Shown: piece by piece, positions 34,190 through 47,393 of the stretch
Position numbering within the stretch: position 1 is the first letter of the stretch
Layout: every line of letters begins with the position of its first letter
DNA from: Cunninghamia lanceolata
Taxonomy: Eukaryota; Streptophyta; Pinopsida; Cupressales; Cupressaceae
NCBI GenBank assembly: GCA_027924645.1
Contig: BSBN01001017.1
Location: forward strand, 3,312,501 to 3,376,500
Direction: 5' to 3'
DNA length: 64,000 bases
Program-made: the position numbers and the translations under genes
Notes under the pieces: model-generated
Told to the model about the DNA's origin: nothing
The model's input: only the letters and a program-made list of their open reading frames with translations
Database searches by the model: none

Positions 34190-35440
34190 AATTGCCTTGG
34201 ATGCTGGGTATGGAAAATTTGCGAAGGATGTCAGAGCTTTGCTTGATAAAAGATGGAAAGATCACCAGGAGAACTTGCTTTAGATTCAGGCTTACCAATG
34301 CCCTGGTGATTTTACAATATATAAATGGGAGAAGAAATATCTTAGAGATGAATTATCAGCAGCACAGGTTCAGGTGTAGAGGAGCGATGAGCCATATGTT
34401 GGCGTTAAATAGCACCACCACACCTTAAACTCTCTCCTTTTGTCTCTTTATGTTTTCTTCATGTTTTCAAAATGTATTCAAATATATTCAAAAATCTAAA
34501 TTGGACTTATAAAAGGCAAATATTGTAATATCAAGGGTTAGGAATACAAGATCCATTTTGAATGTGAAAGGTCTGAAGCTTGTTGCTTCCTTTATAAAAG
34601 GAAACCAAGACCTTATGGCTTGAGGATTTTGATTTTTTGAAAGAGACATTGCATTGCCTGTACTTTGAAGCAAATCAATATAAAATCTACTATTCTCTGG
34701 TGCTCAACTTTTGGTTCTCATCTGTTTGTTGAATTAGATTACTAATAACTTATCTGGTTGTCTCCAATTTACTTTTTCTTTGTTATTCAAATCAACCTAT
34801 CAAGTATATTGTTGATTTGTCAAGACACATTTGATGTTTCTTGTGTGATTTGCTTATTGGGCTCTTTCAAGCAAGGATTAATATCCTATAGGTGAATCAC
34901 AATAACTTTGGAAAGTTAAATTGGATTGTTAAAGAAGAACCTGATAACTTACATATTTGCATGTCTATGCAAGTCATAGACCTAGAATTGCCAAGCAAAT
35001 CGAGTTGTGGCTAAAAGGGAAGCACATATTCTTCGTAGAGTGAAAACTCTGTAACCCAAAGGCAGACACTGGTCATTCTCTTTTGAAAATCATTCCCTTG
35101 TATATATTTTCAAAATCCAATTTTGTTTTTCTGTTCTAGGAGTAGGGTTTAAAGATTTATAGAAAACATTAATCCAAATCGTATGCCAGATTGGGTTAAG
35201 TGAAGTGGATGATTTAATTGACAAAATTACATAAGCTCCTTAATCTATTCTAAAGTCACCAACAAACTTAAAAGTAAATTGTCATTGGTGAAACAAGGTG
35301 ACACCCACCTAGGCTTGAACAGAGCCTAAAGTGTAGAGAATTTTGATTAATCTAATCAATTCTGTTAGTTGGCCAAATTCACATATAAAACCTAATCATA
35401 AGATTTGGCATATCTTTAGGGTTTTATAATTTACAAATTT
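34190..35440 (+). pseudogene. Fragment related to ORF-X units: coding end plus conserved 3' region
   Basis: An interrupted reading at about 34200-34430 (segments GKFAKDVRALLDKRWKDHQE and GDFTIYKWEKKYLRDELSAA) ends in a coding-like tail. From 34580 the non-coding part resembles the 3' region of ORF-X unit 1: GGTCTGAAGCTTGTTGCTTCC, a repeated AAGGAAACCAAGACC, and, near 35310, CACCCACCTAGGCTTGAACA matching CACCCACCTAGGTCTGGTAG at 27364. It is probably the 3' end of a third, more distant member. What lies between 35440 and 35720 is AT-rich and featureless. Confidence 0.45.
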
Positions 35441-35720
35441 GACTACCAACAAAACCAATATTGACATTAAAGTGATGTACAAAAGCATTGGCCAAATCAT
35501 TGAAGGAATGAATAGAACTATGAGGAAGAGAATAAAGCCATTCAATTGCATAACCCTTTTAGTTTCTATGGAAGAGCTTTGTAAAAAGTTTATCATCATA
35601 AACATAATCAAAACAAACTCCCAATTGTGTCATAAGGTCCCTTTTACCACTATACATTACAAAACTAGGGGCCACCAAACAAACTAGAAATGGATAAGAA
35701 ATAACTCAAATGAAAGTGGA

Positions 35721-36513
35721 TTATGCTTGATTTCTCCTATGATATCCTTTGATTACTAGGGGTAATGCATCAACTTTATTTTGCATCTCATCAATTCTTT
35801 TAAGGATGACATCTATGTTGGAAGGATGGACATTAGGGGTTATGATTAAAATGGGAGTGGAAGTGGCAACATGAGATAATACATGGAGTGTAGGTTGATC
35901 GGGGGACAAAGAATGAAGTTGGAATGACAACACTAGAAGTGGGAACATGATTAGTGGGTGAGAAGTAAACACAATCAAGGGATGAGTGGAAGGTACAATA
36001 TGAGAAGTAGGTACAATGAGAGGATCAATGATAGGAGCTATGAAAAATTGATAAGCAATACAGAGAATAGAAGAAATATGTGGCTTGGCTAATGTAGGAG
36101 AAGATGTGGAAGGAGGCACACTAGACAAAGAGGCTTGTGAAGGAAGAGGAGGAGACACACTATTTAAGAAACTTGATGAGCTTATCCTTTGACCTATATC
36201 ACTTAATACTTCCATCACATAAGGATTATCCATTAACAAGTTATAAAGAACATCAATCAAATTTGAATAATTAACATTATTGCTCAAATTCGTAAAGGTA
36301 TGATATGAGTATAATTTGTGTAGTAAGATTCATGTCTTGCCTATCCATATGTGCAACATGTGCATCATGATGAAAAACATCTTCCCCATTAAAATATGTA
36401 GTAGTCATCAAATCCTCAATCATAACTTCCTCACAATGAATCGAGGCCATTGTAGAGTTAAGCCTAAGGTTTCTACTTAGTGCAAAATGAGGATTAGGTT
36501 GAGACCTTGACAT
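35721..36513 (-). pseudogene. Unrecognised Pro/Ser-rich ORF pair, possibly retrotransposon gag N-terminus
   Basis: Two overlapping minus-strand frames (36513-36277 and 36287-35721) read as one protein of about 260 residues with a one-base shift near 36280. The N-terminal part (MSRSQPNPHFALSRNLRLNS) leads to an acidic/aromatic region. A long Pro/Ser/His-rich segment follows, ending in a heptad-like IDEMQNKVDALPLVIKGYH. Such a low-complexity linker and terminal helix suit a gag-like N-terminus, but no diagnostic motif is visible. Same strand as, and downstream of, the TNP2 gene. Confidence 0.35.
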
Positions 36514-36759
36514 TCAAGCAAAATATAAAGCAATGAAAAGGAAATTGCATCCAAGTAATCCTAATTTTTTCTGCCAACAATTCATACCAAAGATTGAACA
36601 ATTTAAGGATATTGCAATAGGTAATTTGTATCGACACAAATAATATTACTGAAGCATTTCAAAGTTTAGGCCATAAGAATCATCCTTTTTTAAACATGGA
36701 TTGCAAATAATTCTGAAAAGTTAGAAGTCTTGGTCATTAACATTATTTTCTGCTATAAT

Positions 36760-39700
36760 GTCATCCAGGTATCATTGTCAATGTTCATATGTTCTTTCAC
36801 GTATTTAATATTATCATCATCCTCATCTTGACCTACATCATCTTCATCATCATTGAAATTTGACTGTAGACCATCTATATTGTTACCAGATGTATTTGGA
36901 TCATCATTTTCTATACCATCCATATTGTTGTCTTCCATAACATCATCTTACTTTGGATTGTTGTCTTCTTGTGCCTGAACATAACCATCTTCAACATCAT
37001 CATGGATGTCAATTTCTTCGATGTTCTCTAATCCCTCTCTCTCATTTTGTTGGTCATCATTATTTTGCTCAGAATCCACTAATGCATCATCAAATACATG
37101 CCTTAATCTTGGATCATAATGTATGACAAATATCCATTTCAGGTCCAAAATATCTTCATAGAAAAATGCCTGCACATGAACGACATACATAGATTAGACG
37201 TATGATATAACAATTTTATTGATTAATAAACACATGTATATATTCGCAATAAACTATGAATTAATAGATTAATGATCACTACCACTTCTTGTTTGAGTTA
37301 AAGAAATACCTGCTCACAATGAATTGGTAGAACATAAGGCTCCTTATCCTCTGGTAGGAAACATGAGGAATCTATAGAAAACAATCCACTATGGGTATCA
37401 TGTCTTCGTGTCCTCTCAAATGCTTCATACCATCTACACTTAAAAATACAACATTTAAAAGAGTGGTAATCCAATTCAATAATTTCTTGTATTTTTCCCA
37501 ACATATTGTAGATTCCCTTCAGTTATATTCTTATCTTTTGAGCTTGATTGACTGGATTGCTTGAAGTCAACCATGATGCCACAATCGAAGGATTGTCTCT
37601 TTACATCTACACTTTCTACACGATAATGTCGACCATATGCCCACATTGCTGGATATTTCCTCGCCTATGAAAGACCATTTATTTCAATGAAAACAAATAT
37701 AATGACAAATATTAAAATAGTTAATAGTGTCAAAACTATAAGGAAATAATATTTTGTAAAATTCCAACTGTACCTTTCTTTCACATCCTCTAGACATGTT
37801 GATTTCATCTTCTGTTATGTTTGAATCTATACCTGCATCTTCTATTTGATTTTGAATTTGTTTAGTAACCCATTCTATTGTGTAATCTTTGCCCCATTCC
37901 CCGAGCAGATCAGTGGGAAGTGGAGTATTCCTTGGGTTCGATCTCTTAAACTGTCTTCTTGCTTCTAACACTTCTCTTTTTATCATATAGATCAATCCAT
38001 TTGTTCATAAAGTCCATGTGGTATAGAATGAATTTGTCAAGTATAGCACTTTCGTCTACACCTATTACATGTCAACATGTTTATTTCAAACTCCAAATGT
38101 CATGTTGTTAATTTGACAAATAAATTACAGAGTAAATTAATGATTGCAAGAAAAACAACCACATTGATCATGAATTTACTTACTAATTTCTACTTGAACA
38201 CCATTAGATTGTGGTTTTTCTCCATCAATAATATTTGATGCTCATTCTTTATCCCAGAAGCATGGCCCATCTTCAAAATCTTTACCAAGGAATTCACACA
38301 AGAAGAAAAATGCTTCATTCAATACATACCCTTCAGCCATGCAACCCTTTGGATGTGCCTTTTGTCAGACATATCATTGTAGAGTTTTCATATACCTCTC
38401 AAAGAAAAACATCTACCTCGTTGATATGACACCTGCCAATTCAATGTCATTGGCTAGGTGTATAAGTAAATGGACTTGTAGGTCCATGAAACTTGTAGGG
38501 AGCTCATTCTCAAATACACATACAATTTATGCAATTTCCTTCTTCCATTTTGGCACTTCACATTCATGGATTTTCTTGGAGGTCACCCACCTAATATAAG
38601 ACTAGTAAATTAGTATGAACCTTTAGTCAAAAATTAAAATGCAATATAATATCTTTGTCTCTCACACATGAACATTTCATATAACCACATACCTTGTAAA
38701 TGCTGACAATCGACTTATGACATTCCTTAAGTCAATTGTAAGACATGAATCCCCCCTAATTGTCAATGGCATGATATGCTATCAAACACATTTATGAAAA
38801 GGTCATTAGTATTTTTTTCTCACACAATAAAATATTAAAATATATTTAGTACTTAATTAATGTTACCAATAAATGTTAAATGATGATATATAATACCTTC
38901 ATAAAATTATGAAAATCATGTGTTTTAAATCCTGTGATATGTCCATCAACTGTAAAAGTTTTAGCCAATGATGACCCATAGCTAGTAGCTGTCCTTATTG
39001 AATGGATGACATTTTTTAGTTGGTCTAGCTCTTTTTTTTTTCAAAATCCATGGAGCTTCTGCATATGTTTCATTTTCCCTGTTTGGCCACAAATGTTTTC
39101 TATCAATTTTGGTACGCGAAAGAGCAATATCTCTCCTCGAAGACAAGGTGTCCTCTTTGCCTGATATATGTCAAAATATAGAATCTGGGACATTTTTGAA
39201 GACATGCATATGATCTAATAGGTGAGATATTAATAGATCCTTCCAGTAAGGGAGCTCATAAAATATGGATTTCATTTTCATTCCTTCTGGCATATTAACT
39301 ACAACTTGTTCTGGTTCTTCAATTGAATCACCCCGATCAAAAAAATTCTCCAAACCTTTCAATTCAGCATCTTCATACTTCTTAATCCAATCACCTGGAC
39401 CCATAATCATGGGAGGGCCTTTATTTTCAACTTTTCCATCAAAATGATTCTTCAGGCAATTTCTATACTTATGATCTAGTGGTAGAAAAACCCTGTTGTT
39501 TGCATAAATAAATTAATGTAGATCTTTAGAATACCGCCCTTGAAATTATTTTGCACATATTGGACATGCAAATATCCCCTTTTTTTGAATCCCTGCAATT
39601 CAATAAGTAATGTTAATAACATCAAAAAAATGGTATAAAACTAAGTATGAAAGTTGGGATGAAAATAAATTATGAGTGTAAATACGTAAATATTTTATCT

Positions 39701-41150
39701 TACTAGAACAAACACCAAGTCCTAGGAAATCATGAATAGTCCAACATAGAACACCATACAACATGAAGGACCTATTTGATGGGGGACTTGATATGTCATA
39801 CATTCTTATGCCTTTCCATAGCAGTTGCATCTCATCAATAAAAGACACAAGATAAACATCCATGTTTTTAACTTGATGTTTTCCTGGAACAATGAGAGTC
39901 AACATAAGGTGCTCCTTTATAACACTCATCCATGGGGAAATATTGTATACTATCAATCCGAATGGCCAAACACTATAATTTGAGCTCAAGAAAAAGAATG
40001 GGCACACTCCATCAATTGCAAGACCAAACCTGATACTACGAGGTTCATCTTTGAATTTTCTTGGCCATTTTTCCTCTGTGTGTTTCATTGCTTTGGAGTC
40101 ATCCAAAATTCGCACGAATCCATCTTTACTCCTGTTCTTTGCATGCCAGTCCATCAATTGTGCAACTGACTTGCAACGAAACATTTGTTGAAGTCTAGGT
40201 ATAATTGGCATGTGACGTAAAACCTTCTTTGAAACTGTAGGACCTTGTACATCTGTACGATATCTCTTCTCTTTGCATACAGGGCATTCTACCTTGTTTT
40301 GATATTCATCTATATATAAAATGCAATCATTTTTACATGAATGAATTTGCTTATATTCAATCCCCAACTCAACCAACAACAGACGTACCTCTCTGCAAGT
40401 TGATGGCAACACATTCTCTTCAGGGAATATTTTAGTTTTTAGTGCCCTATAAGATGGCTAGAGATTAAATCAATTGAATGTTTTACTTATGATGAACATG
40501 TTTGATATGTCAATCTATACTAGGACTATTTATATACGATATATGGTTTTAAAATCCCCTTAAAGAAATATAAACGAAGTTGATGAATGTTTACGAATTA
40601 TGTACACCAATTGACAATCACAAAGTAAGAAATAGATTTCAACTCACTTTAGTAGGGTAGTGAATCCTTTGTTTGACCAACCAAATAGTGACTTAATTTC
40701 TAATAATATTAATGTGCATGCCAGTTTTGAGGTTCTACTTGCACCCGATTTGAACACGGGTGTCTTCACTGCTTGCTTGATGGAGTCTTTCAAGTTGTTA
40801 TCGTCAACATTAGGTTGGTGGTAATTACCCCTGCTATCATTGTTACTGTCAACCATATGATCATTATTGTCATCATTGTTTTCATCCCCAAAGAAATCTT
40901 TAAGCATTTCATTCAATCCTTCTTCATGCATTGCATTTCCACTATCATGATCATTATCATTAAGGCCAGGTGGCATGTCATCAGTGTATGCGGATCTCAT
41001 CAGCTCTTCAAATTTCTCAGCTGGTAGTATTCTCTTTAGTAATTCTCTTTTCACCCTGGTATTGTTTAAAGATGGTTTGGATCATCCCATCCAAATCTTA
41101 ATAACCCAGTTGGATTTTGGGTATTAGTATGTGTTTCATCAACATCTTCT
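36760..41150 (-). pseudogene. CACTA transposase TNP2 (Transposase_21, DUF4218, DUF4216)
   Basis: TNP2/TNPD-type transposases cut the CACTA ends. Exon-like blocks, in transcription order: 41150-40644, acidic N-terminus ending IKSLFGWSNKGFTTLLK; 40430-39700, the Transposase_21 core with CKNDCILYIDEYQNKVECPVCKE split here as CKNDCILYIDEY and CPVCKEKRYR, then FGLAIDGVCPF and MLYGVLCWTIHDF; 39590-39170; 38420-38200, a DUF4218-like block with KAHPKGCMAEGYVLNEAFFF; and 37995-36760, a DUF4216-like block with VGKIQEIIELDYHSFKCCIF and an acidic tail. AT-rich gaps between blocks look like introns. A TAA in the 39500 block and other stops mean it is broken. The SET-like gene lies directly upstream on the same strand. 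Confidence 0.85.
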
Positions 41151-41391
41151 ACCTATCAACAAACACAAACATTATTTAATGTTTGGAAACAATTGGATAA
41201 ATCATAAATGTATCAATTTCAAAGAAATATAATCAAATATGGCTTAAAAAATAAAAATATAAATTGTATGAACATATATACATGAATTGAATAATGGAAC
41301 ATTATTTTATAGACTACCTTTTTTATACATTATTTTAAATAAAACACAATTTTGACAACATAGTTTATAAAACAACAATCCACACTCATTT

Positions 41392-43391
41392 ATTATTCTT
41401 TGGTTTTCTGCCCTTAAGAACATTGTTAGGGAGAGCTTGTTCTTCCCTCTTCTTTCGCGCAGGAGTGCATTTTAAGAAGGGGTAATCAATCAATAACTCA
41501 TCCCCAATGGTAAGGTCCACAATAGCCTCAACCATTATCAATCTATCAACCTCTCTTTCCATATCTCCATCTTTATCATTTATAACCTCAACAAATTGAC
41601 AATTCAGTCTTACAGTAGGGTCCCTTCCCTTACTACTATTTATAAATCATGCAATATTTTTCTGTGTATGCACGTCCATCTATATACATAAGATGACCTC
41701 TATTCATTTCTTTTCCACTTTCCAATTGGAGACGATGTGTATACATATTCAAATTTAGACCATATGCTGACATGCTAGGCTTATATTCTGCTAGCCTTCT
41801 CCATTCACCACTGTAATAAGATGGACCATAATATGGCATTAATCTCCTAGTGGTTTGTTCTGAATTATTTCTATGTTTAGATCCCACATGTACACTTTGG
41901 ACAATAAAGAGGCCTAGATTCACTCCATGAATATTGGAGGGTTGTATCATGTAGCTGTATCCCCAAAATTGAAACACCTCGTATACTCTAGGTAGTTGTT
42001 GATCACTAGGCCAAGCGCAATATAGTCGACGATCAAATGTCTCTTTGTAAATTGATCTCAAACTCAGGGGCAAGTCATCATCTCCATCACATTCATTCTC
42101 ATAGGGTATGTAGTCCACCTTCCCCTTGTCTTTAAGCAAATTATACATCTTTAAACCAGTTCTTGTTCTGTTGCTTGTTTTCATCAATTCCTCATCTTCT
42201 GAGCTGGTATTGACACATATTTTTGTTAGATGTATCATCTGATAAATGATCATTGCCCTCCAGGCTGGAAGTCGGTGATCCAGGAAACTTTAAACCAAGA
42301 ACTTTATCCTACAAGAATCCGTTAAGAAAAAAAATAATTATTTAAATAATATAAAACAATGTTTAAACAAAGTATACATGTTATTTATATCAATTTGGAA
42401 AATTCCTTACCACAATTCCTAGTGGATTTGAATCAATTATAGGAGGCATACTATCGAATGGAAGCTCATCATATATGCAATGTCTTTGTACAATCGTTTG
42501 TTTGAATTGTTTCTTTCCACGACATACAGAACATCCACAAACAACAATTTTTTCAAAGTATTCATCCCATGTACTATAGTCTTGACCAACCTCTTGTTCA
42601 ATGCAATCATTTTTTGTGTCTGTAGGATCCATTGTCATATCCTCTTCCACCCACTGTCGTCTATGTGATTTAACAGTTTTAGGTCCATGTCCACGTACAT
42701 ATCTTTTTCGTTTGCTAGTTGAATGCTTAGGCTCTGCATTTGCTCCAATCTCCATCTAAAATAATCAACAACATGCATTAATTTATGTCAAGATTGGATA
42801 ATACATTATAAATTTCAATAATACTGTGAAAAAAGATGGACGTATCACAAAATGCCATCAAATCATTTTTTCCTAAGGAAATTGGATTTGAGTACCTAAT
42901 GTCCCGCTTCATCCGTTGTGTCCTCATTTGATATGACACGATCTGTTGCCATGGCCTCATCTGGCCCCTATAATACACAACATAGTAAATAATGTTTAGT
43001 GCACCAATTATATCATTTCAACAAATATGATATCCAACACAAAACCTCACTTTAGTCATATATTTGACATATTGATATCATGTTTTGGCCATCCTAATTT
43101 TCAAACTTTTCCCTTGATCATAGAATCACATTTAATCACCATTCCTGTGCATTTTCAACCAATAAGTTTGACCTTAAAGGCCTCGTGGACAAAAAAATGA
43201 CTTTATCTCCTCTATGTTGCATTTGTCAATTCATAAACACCTTCCTCCTTTGGTTGAGGTTGCTTTCTCTTCTTACCTCTATTATATCTGCAGATTCTGT
43301 TGTCACATCTATTTCCACCCACTTTCCTCTCTGCGATTTAGTAGTTTTACGCCGTTCACGTCCTCTCTCCATGGCCTCCTTTGGATCCTGT
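41392..43391 (-). pseudogene. SET-domain-like gene carried by the CACTA element
   Basis: Minus strand. Exon-like blocks start at 43391 and 42968 (both after a TGTATTA(C/T)AG acceptor), 42755-42409 (ends at a GTAAGG donor) and 42309-41392. The last holds a likely SET fold: SNIHGVNLGLF (about 41946-41914), LMPYYGPSYYSGEW, the block HLMYIDGRAYTEKYCM then, after a one-base shift, FINSSKGRDPTVRL (about 41690-41590), and IGDELLIDYPF (about 41510-41478). These match the SET landmarks GxGLF, the IDxx...FINxS knot motif and GDELxxDY. SET proteins methylate lysines. The usual NHSC reads NSSK, so activity is doubtful. A cysteine motif CGCSVCRGKK (about 42535) lies upstream. The C-terminus is basic (TPARKKREEQ). 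Frameshifts near 42200 and 41640 show decay. Assignment is from motifs seen by eye. Confidence 0.6.
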
Positions 43392-43399
43392 AATACACA

Positions 43400-45840
43400 A
43401 CAATGACAATAGTCACGTAACAGTTGTGCACCAAGATAATATTCTTGAATTTATCTTGTTAATACACTCACTTTTCATTAAGACACACTATGAAAAACAA
43501 AATAGGACATTGCAATATTTTGCTCTTCAAAAAAAGATTACACGCGGAATCTTTACAAGTAGAGCTCAAATCTTATGATTACAAGATGACTATAAATTCA
43601 CATCAAAAAGACATTTATTTCATATCTGACCATCATAGTGTTGATCTACTATTGTAGTGGGATCATGAGGATTCAAAGGTTGTCATATCATTGCTATCGT
43701 CCAAATACCACCTAATGTTGTACTAACAATGATTTAGAATCTTTATTAGCAGGTCAATGGACTGATATGAGAATAAAGGGTAGCCACCATATGATATAGG
43801 ACTGTGACTAACAAAAATAAGCAAAGGCATTGCTAACATTATAAGTTAGGTAATCATTTATTATTAAAAAATGCTATTATAGCAACCACCTTAAAATTTT
43901 GCCTTGACCATTAATAAGGGTATCAAAGATCATCTTTCAACCATTAGGATTGTTATAACTTATATAATTGTTGGTATATGGTGGATTAGTATCATTATAG
44001 GGGGATGATATCAAGGACCATCATTATGCCTTGTTATAGCTGATGGGCAATCGTCCTAAGTATTGTTACAACCCAAAAGGTCTATCACAACCCCAAAGGA
44101 CTATCACAAATGTTATTAGGTCATCCAAACCATTGCTCCAATATTCACCATCATACGAATATCATAATTAACATTGTAGAGGTTGTCATACCATGAGGCA
44201 TAGGTAACAACCATAGGAGGTTCAAAAGCAACACTAGCAACATTAAATTATTGTCATAGTACACCTAGGATAGCTAGGTATGCATCCATAGAGTTATTAC
44301 TATAAAATTGTCTCATTAATCTTGTGACTAGGTTAAGTCACTATCATAGTAACAATGTAGTTAGTCATCAATCAACATGTGTTTGCATTTCAATGAGATC
44401 ATTTCTTGAAAAATGACAATCCAGAGGTTAAAGAGACAAGTTGATACCTTACCTAAGTTGTCATGTTCTTGAAACCTTGTCACTATAAAGAGGAGATATC
44501 TAGAGAGTAATGTCACAAGGACATAACCAAGGCATGCACTATCATGAGCCATAGGGACAACTTACTACACCATCCAAAACTCCATTTGAACTAGCTACTA
44601 TCAATAATTCACATTATTGGGGATTGTCATGAAGAAAACATCATGCATAGGACTGTCATAGTCAACGTGGAGAGGATTGTCTAGTCATTGTATGACTGTC
44701 ATAATAGCTAGTGGGTTAGTTACCATGCTTCAACCTAAAATAGGTTAATGAGAACATAGAAATGAAAATCACAATACCTGGCAGCATTGCCATAAGCTAC
44801 CAATATAGTCACACTGATTGGCGCTAAAGTAAGCGCAATTTGTGCTGCCTTTTATGACCCAAAACAATTACATTTAGGCCTAAAAGTGGGCGTTAAAGTT
44901 GACGTTAACTACATCGAGTATAACACTGACTAGTAAATCAAAAACAAAAAATACAAAACTTCTCGCCTGAATTATATGAGAAATTCAATAATTACAAGAG
45001 AAAAAACGCCGCGTGAATTAGAGGAGAAATAAGAAGAAAAATGCCACACGAAGAGAGGAGAAAAAAGGGAACAAGCAAGTAGATGAGAAATTTGATTTAG
45101 GTAAAGTTACAATAAAAAAAATTCGTTCCCAAAAATATTTTTGTTTCGATTAAATGGAGAGGATTGTGAAGAAAGGGTTGTGAATATTGTTTTGTTTACA
45201 GGTGAATCATTCAAGTCTCATGTGGTTGCAAAGGAGGAGGGTAAAATTGTAGACATTGCATTATTTCCTTTGCATCCGAGAGTAGTGAACACATTTTTCA
45301 AACCCCAATGCCCAGGTTCGCTTATCATTCCCATCAATACCTTTCTCTGAAGATAACTTTCTCGCTTCCTTCCTAAAAAAGTAGTCACGTGCTTTAAGAC
45401 AAGTCGAGTGTGAGAAAACTAAAATTGGGGATTTTGAGATGAGGGTGACCAAACTAAAATTAGGCCCGAAACTATAGATTCCCTCCCAAGGCAACAATTG
45501 ATTCATAGGAAAATAGCTTCATGATTTGCTCTACAAAGTAAAGGTCAAAAACCTTGAGGAATACAGAAAAACTGGACGAAAACTTTCATACCTGGCAGTG
45601 TGTACTTCGTTTGCCTCCACAGACTGAATGAAAATAATTTACCCTGGGTCACCTCAAAATCTCAAGCAATAGAGGGAAGAGAGCAGAAGGGAGCAAACTC
45701 TGGCCACAATGAGGTAATTCATTGTCAATTTATAGATTTGTAAATGTTTCCATTGTTTCTTTGATTTTTAGTTTTTAGTTTTTTATTTGTAAATTTAAAA
45801 GAAGAAATTTATTATATATAGAGAGAGAGAGACATGAGAC
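43400..45840. other. Divergent spacer between the SET-like and TNPA-like genes
   Basis: Non-coding. Bases 43600-44780 are AT-rich with recurring short words (GTTGTCAT, ATCATTAT) but no clear period. At 44813-44905 CACTGATTGGCGCTAAAGTAAGCGC and GGGCGTTAAAG resemble the CACTA subterminal motifs. A small open frame at 45141-45350 has no recognisable feature. A (GA)n microsatellite lies at about 45820-45833. The two genes probably read outward from this spacer. Confidence 0.45.
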
Positions 45841-45845
45841 TGTTA

Positions 45846-46906
45846 AAGATAAAGAGGCATTGGCTTCCATATTGGGGGTAGAGGCAATGAACAAATTGGA
45901 TGGTGTGGACTTGACAATGCTTGCCAAATACATAGAAAAATGATCTGGTAAAGCCCCTAAAACATTACAACCAAATCAACAGTGTCAAAGGGAATCAATT
46001 GATTCCCCAACTAGTCATGGATCGAGCAAAAGATCTAGGAGGAAATCAATAACAATAACCTCTAAGAATGTGGAACATGGAACAGAGGCTTCCAATGACC
46101 CACCCACTCTTGGGACACAGACTTCTTCGACCACCATGCCATGTTTTGCATCTTGCATTGGTACCTACGAGATTGACAGATGTTGGAAAAATGTTTGTGA
46201 ATAGGTTGAAGGAATCATGCCTTCAACGGTTCAAAGACCATCTATATTTGCCATTCTCAAAGATACCCATGCACCTGCAAAAAGCGGTTATCCAAGACAT
46301 GGAGACTAAATTTGGCACAGGTTGGTCTGTAAAGAAGATTAAGCTACGAATGTCTCAAAACTGCAAGAGATTTATGTGCAACCAAACAAAGAAGATAAAA
46401 AAAAACTCCCTCCTGAGCTAAGGCTCAAAAAAAGGCCAATTGATGTAAGTTTGAAAGTATGGAAAGAGCTTGTAAAAGCATATGAGAAGTCCGATGCATG
46501 GAAGAAGTCCGCTGAGGAGAACGCAGGTATTTGAATTTTCTCATAAGATTATATCAAATTTATTAAATGATTTTTAAATTTTATTTGTTCATAGTTAAAT
46601 TGAATTAGTATATGTTTCAGGACAAGGCCTCCAAGGCTATGCTTGACAAACTTCGTGCCATGCATCACAGTGGCCAGAAAGGTTTACAGGCCTTGATCTG
46701 TACATTTGAAAGTATATTTAATAAGTTAAATGATTTTTTTTTTATTTCCTAGGAAAAAGTAAATGATTTCATATTAATTAGTTTAACTAGTCCATGTGCC
46801 ATGTTTTGATAGGAGGAGAAATATGGTCGGCATCCAAGCCAATTTGAAAAGGAAATGTTACAAAGCAAAAAGTGGACCGATTTTGTAATCTAGATGGAGA
46901 ATGAGG
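45846..46906 (+). pseudogene. TNPA-like (Transposase_24 type) gene of the CACTA element
   Basis: TNPA proteins bind subterminal repeats and assist CACTA transposition. The opening frame reads EALASILGVEAMNKLDGVDL (45853 on). A second frame (about 46160-46420) has TDVGKMFVNRLKESC and the Trp-containing helix MHLQKAVIQDMETKFGTGWS. A third has ELRLKKRPIDVSLKVWKELV and KSDAWKKSAEENAG (to 46526). After a GT...AG gap comes DKASKAMLDKLRAMHHSGQK (46621-46680), then, after another, EEKYGRHPSQFEKEM and KKWTDFV (46814-46902). The HxSGxK followed by a GRxPxxxE block is typical of plant PF03004-type proteins. At least two frameshifts and a stop break it. It lies on the strand opposite to TNP2. Confidence 0.65.
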
Positions 46907-47393
46907 TATCAATAGTTGACTTTCAATAACTTAGTTGGATATTGTTGTGTTAATATGTCAATTTGCATTTCTTGTGTTGAGTTATTTATTGATGCGTAGG
47001 ATGAATTCTAAAGTGCTTCTCTGTTGGCCCTAAATCCCACTCAATTGTCCCATTATTTGCAATCCTGGACATGTGCACATGTCCTCCTAGTTACCTTATT
47101 GCAATGTTGAGATTTGAAAATCAGTCACTTTCATTATGAATGCACCTTTTTACCTTTACAGAACAATCATATAAGTATGCATTTTGTCTCTATGCTTCCA
47201 AGTCTTCAAACTATCATTTCAACCAGGCTTTAATCAACATGCATCTTTTCCCATGGTTTTCCCATCAAATTGCAGAAGGTATCCTTTATCGTTTGTATGC
47301 AATAGGGATTGTTCAGAGGATTCAATGGGGGTATCAGTAATTACATAAGCCTTTATCAAAGTTGTCTATTGCCTTTAGATTGTATGTACTTTG

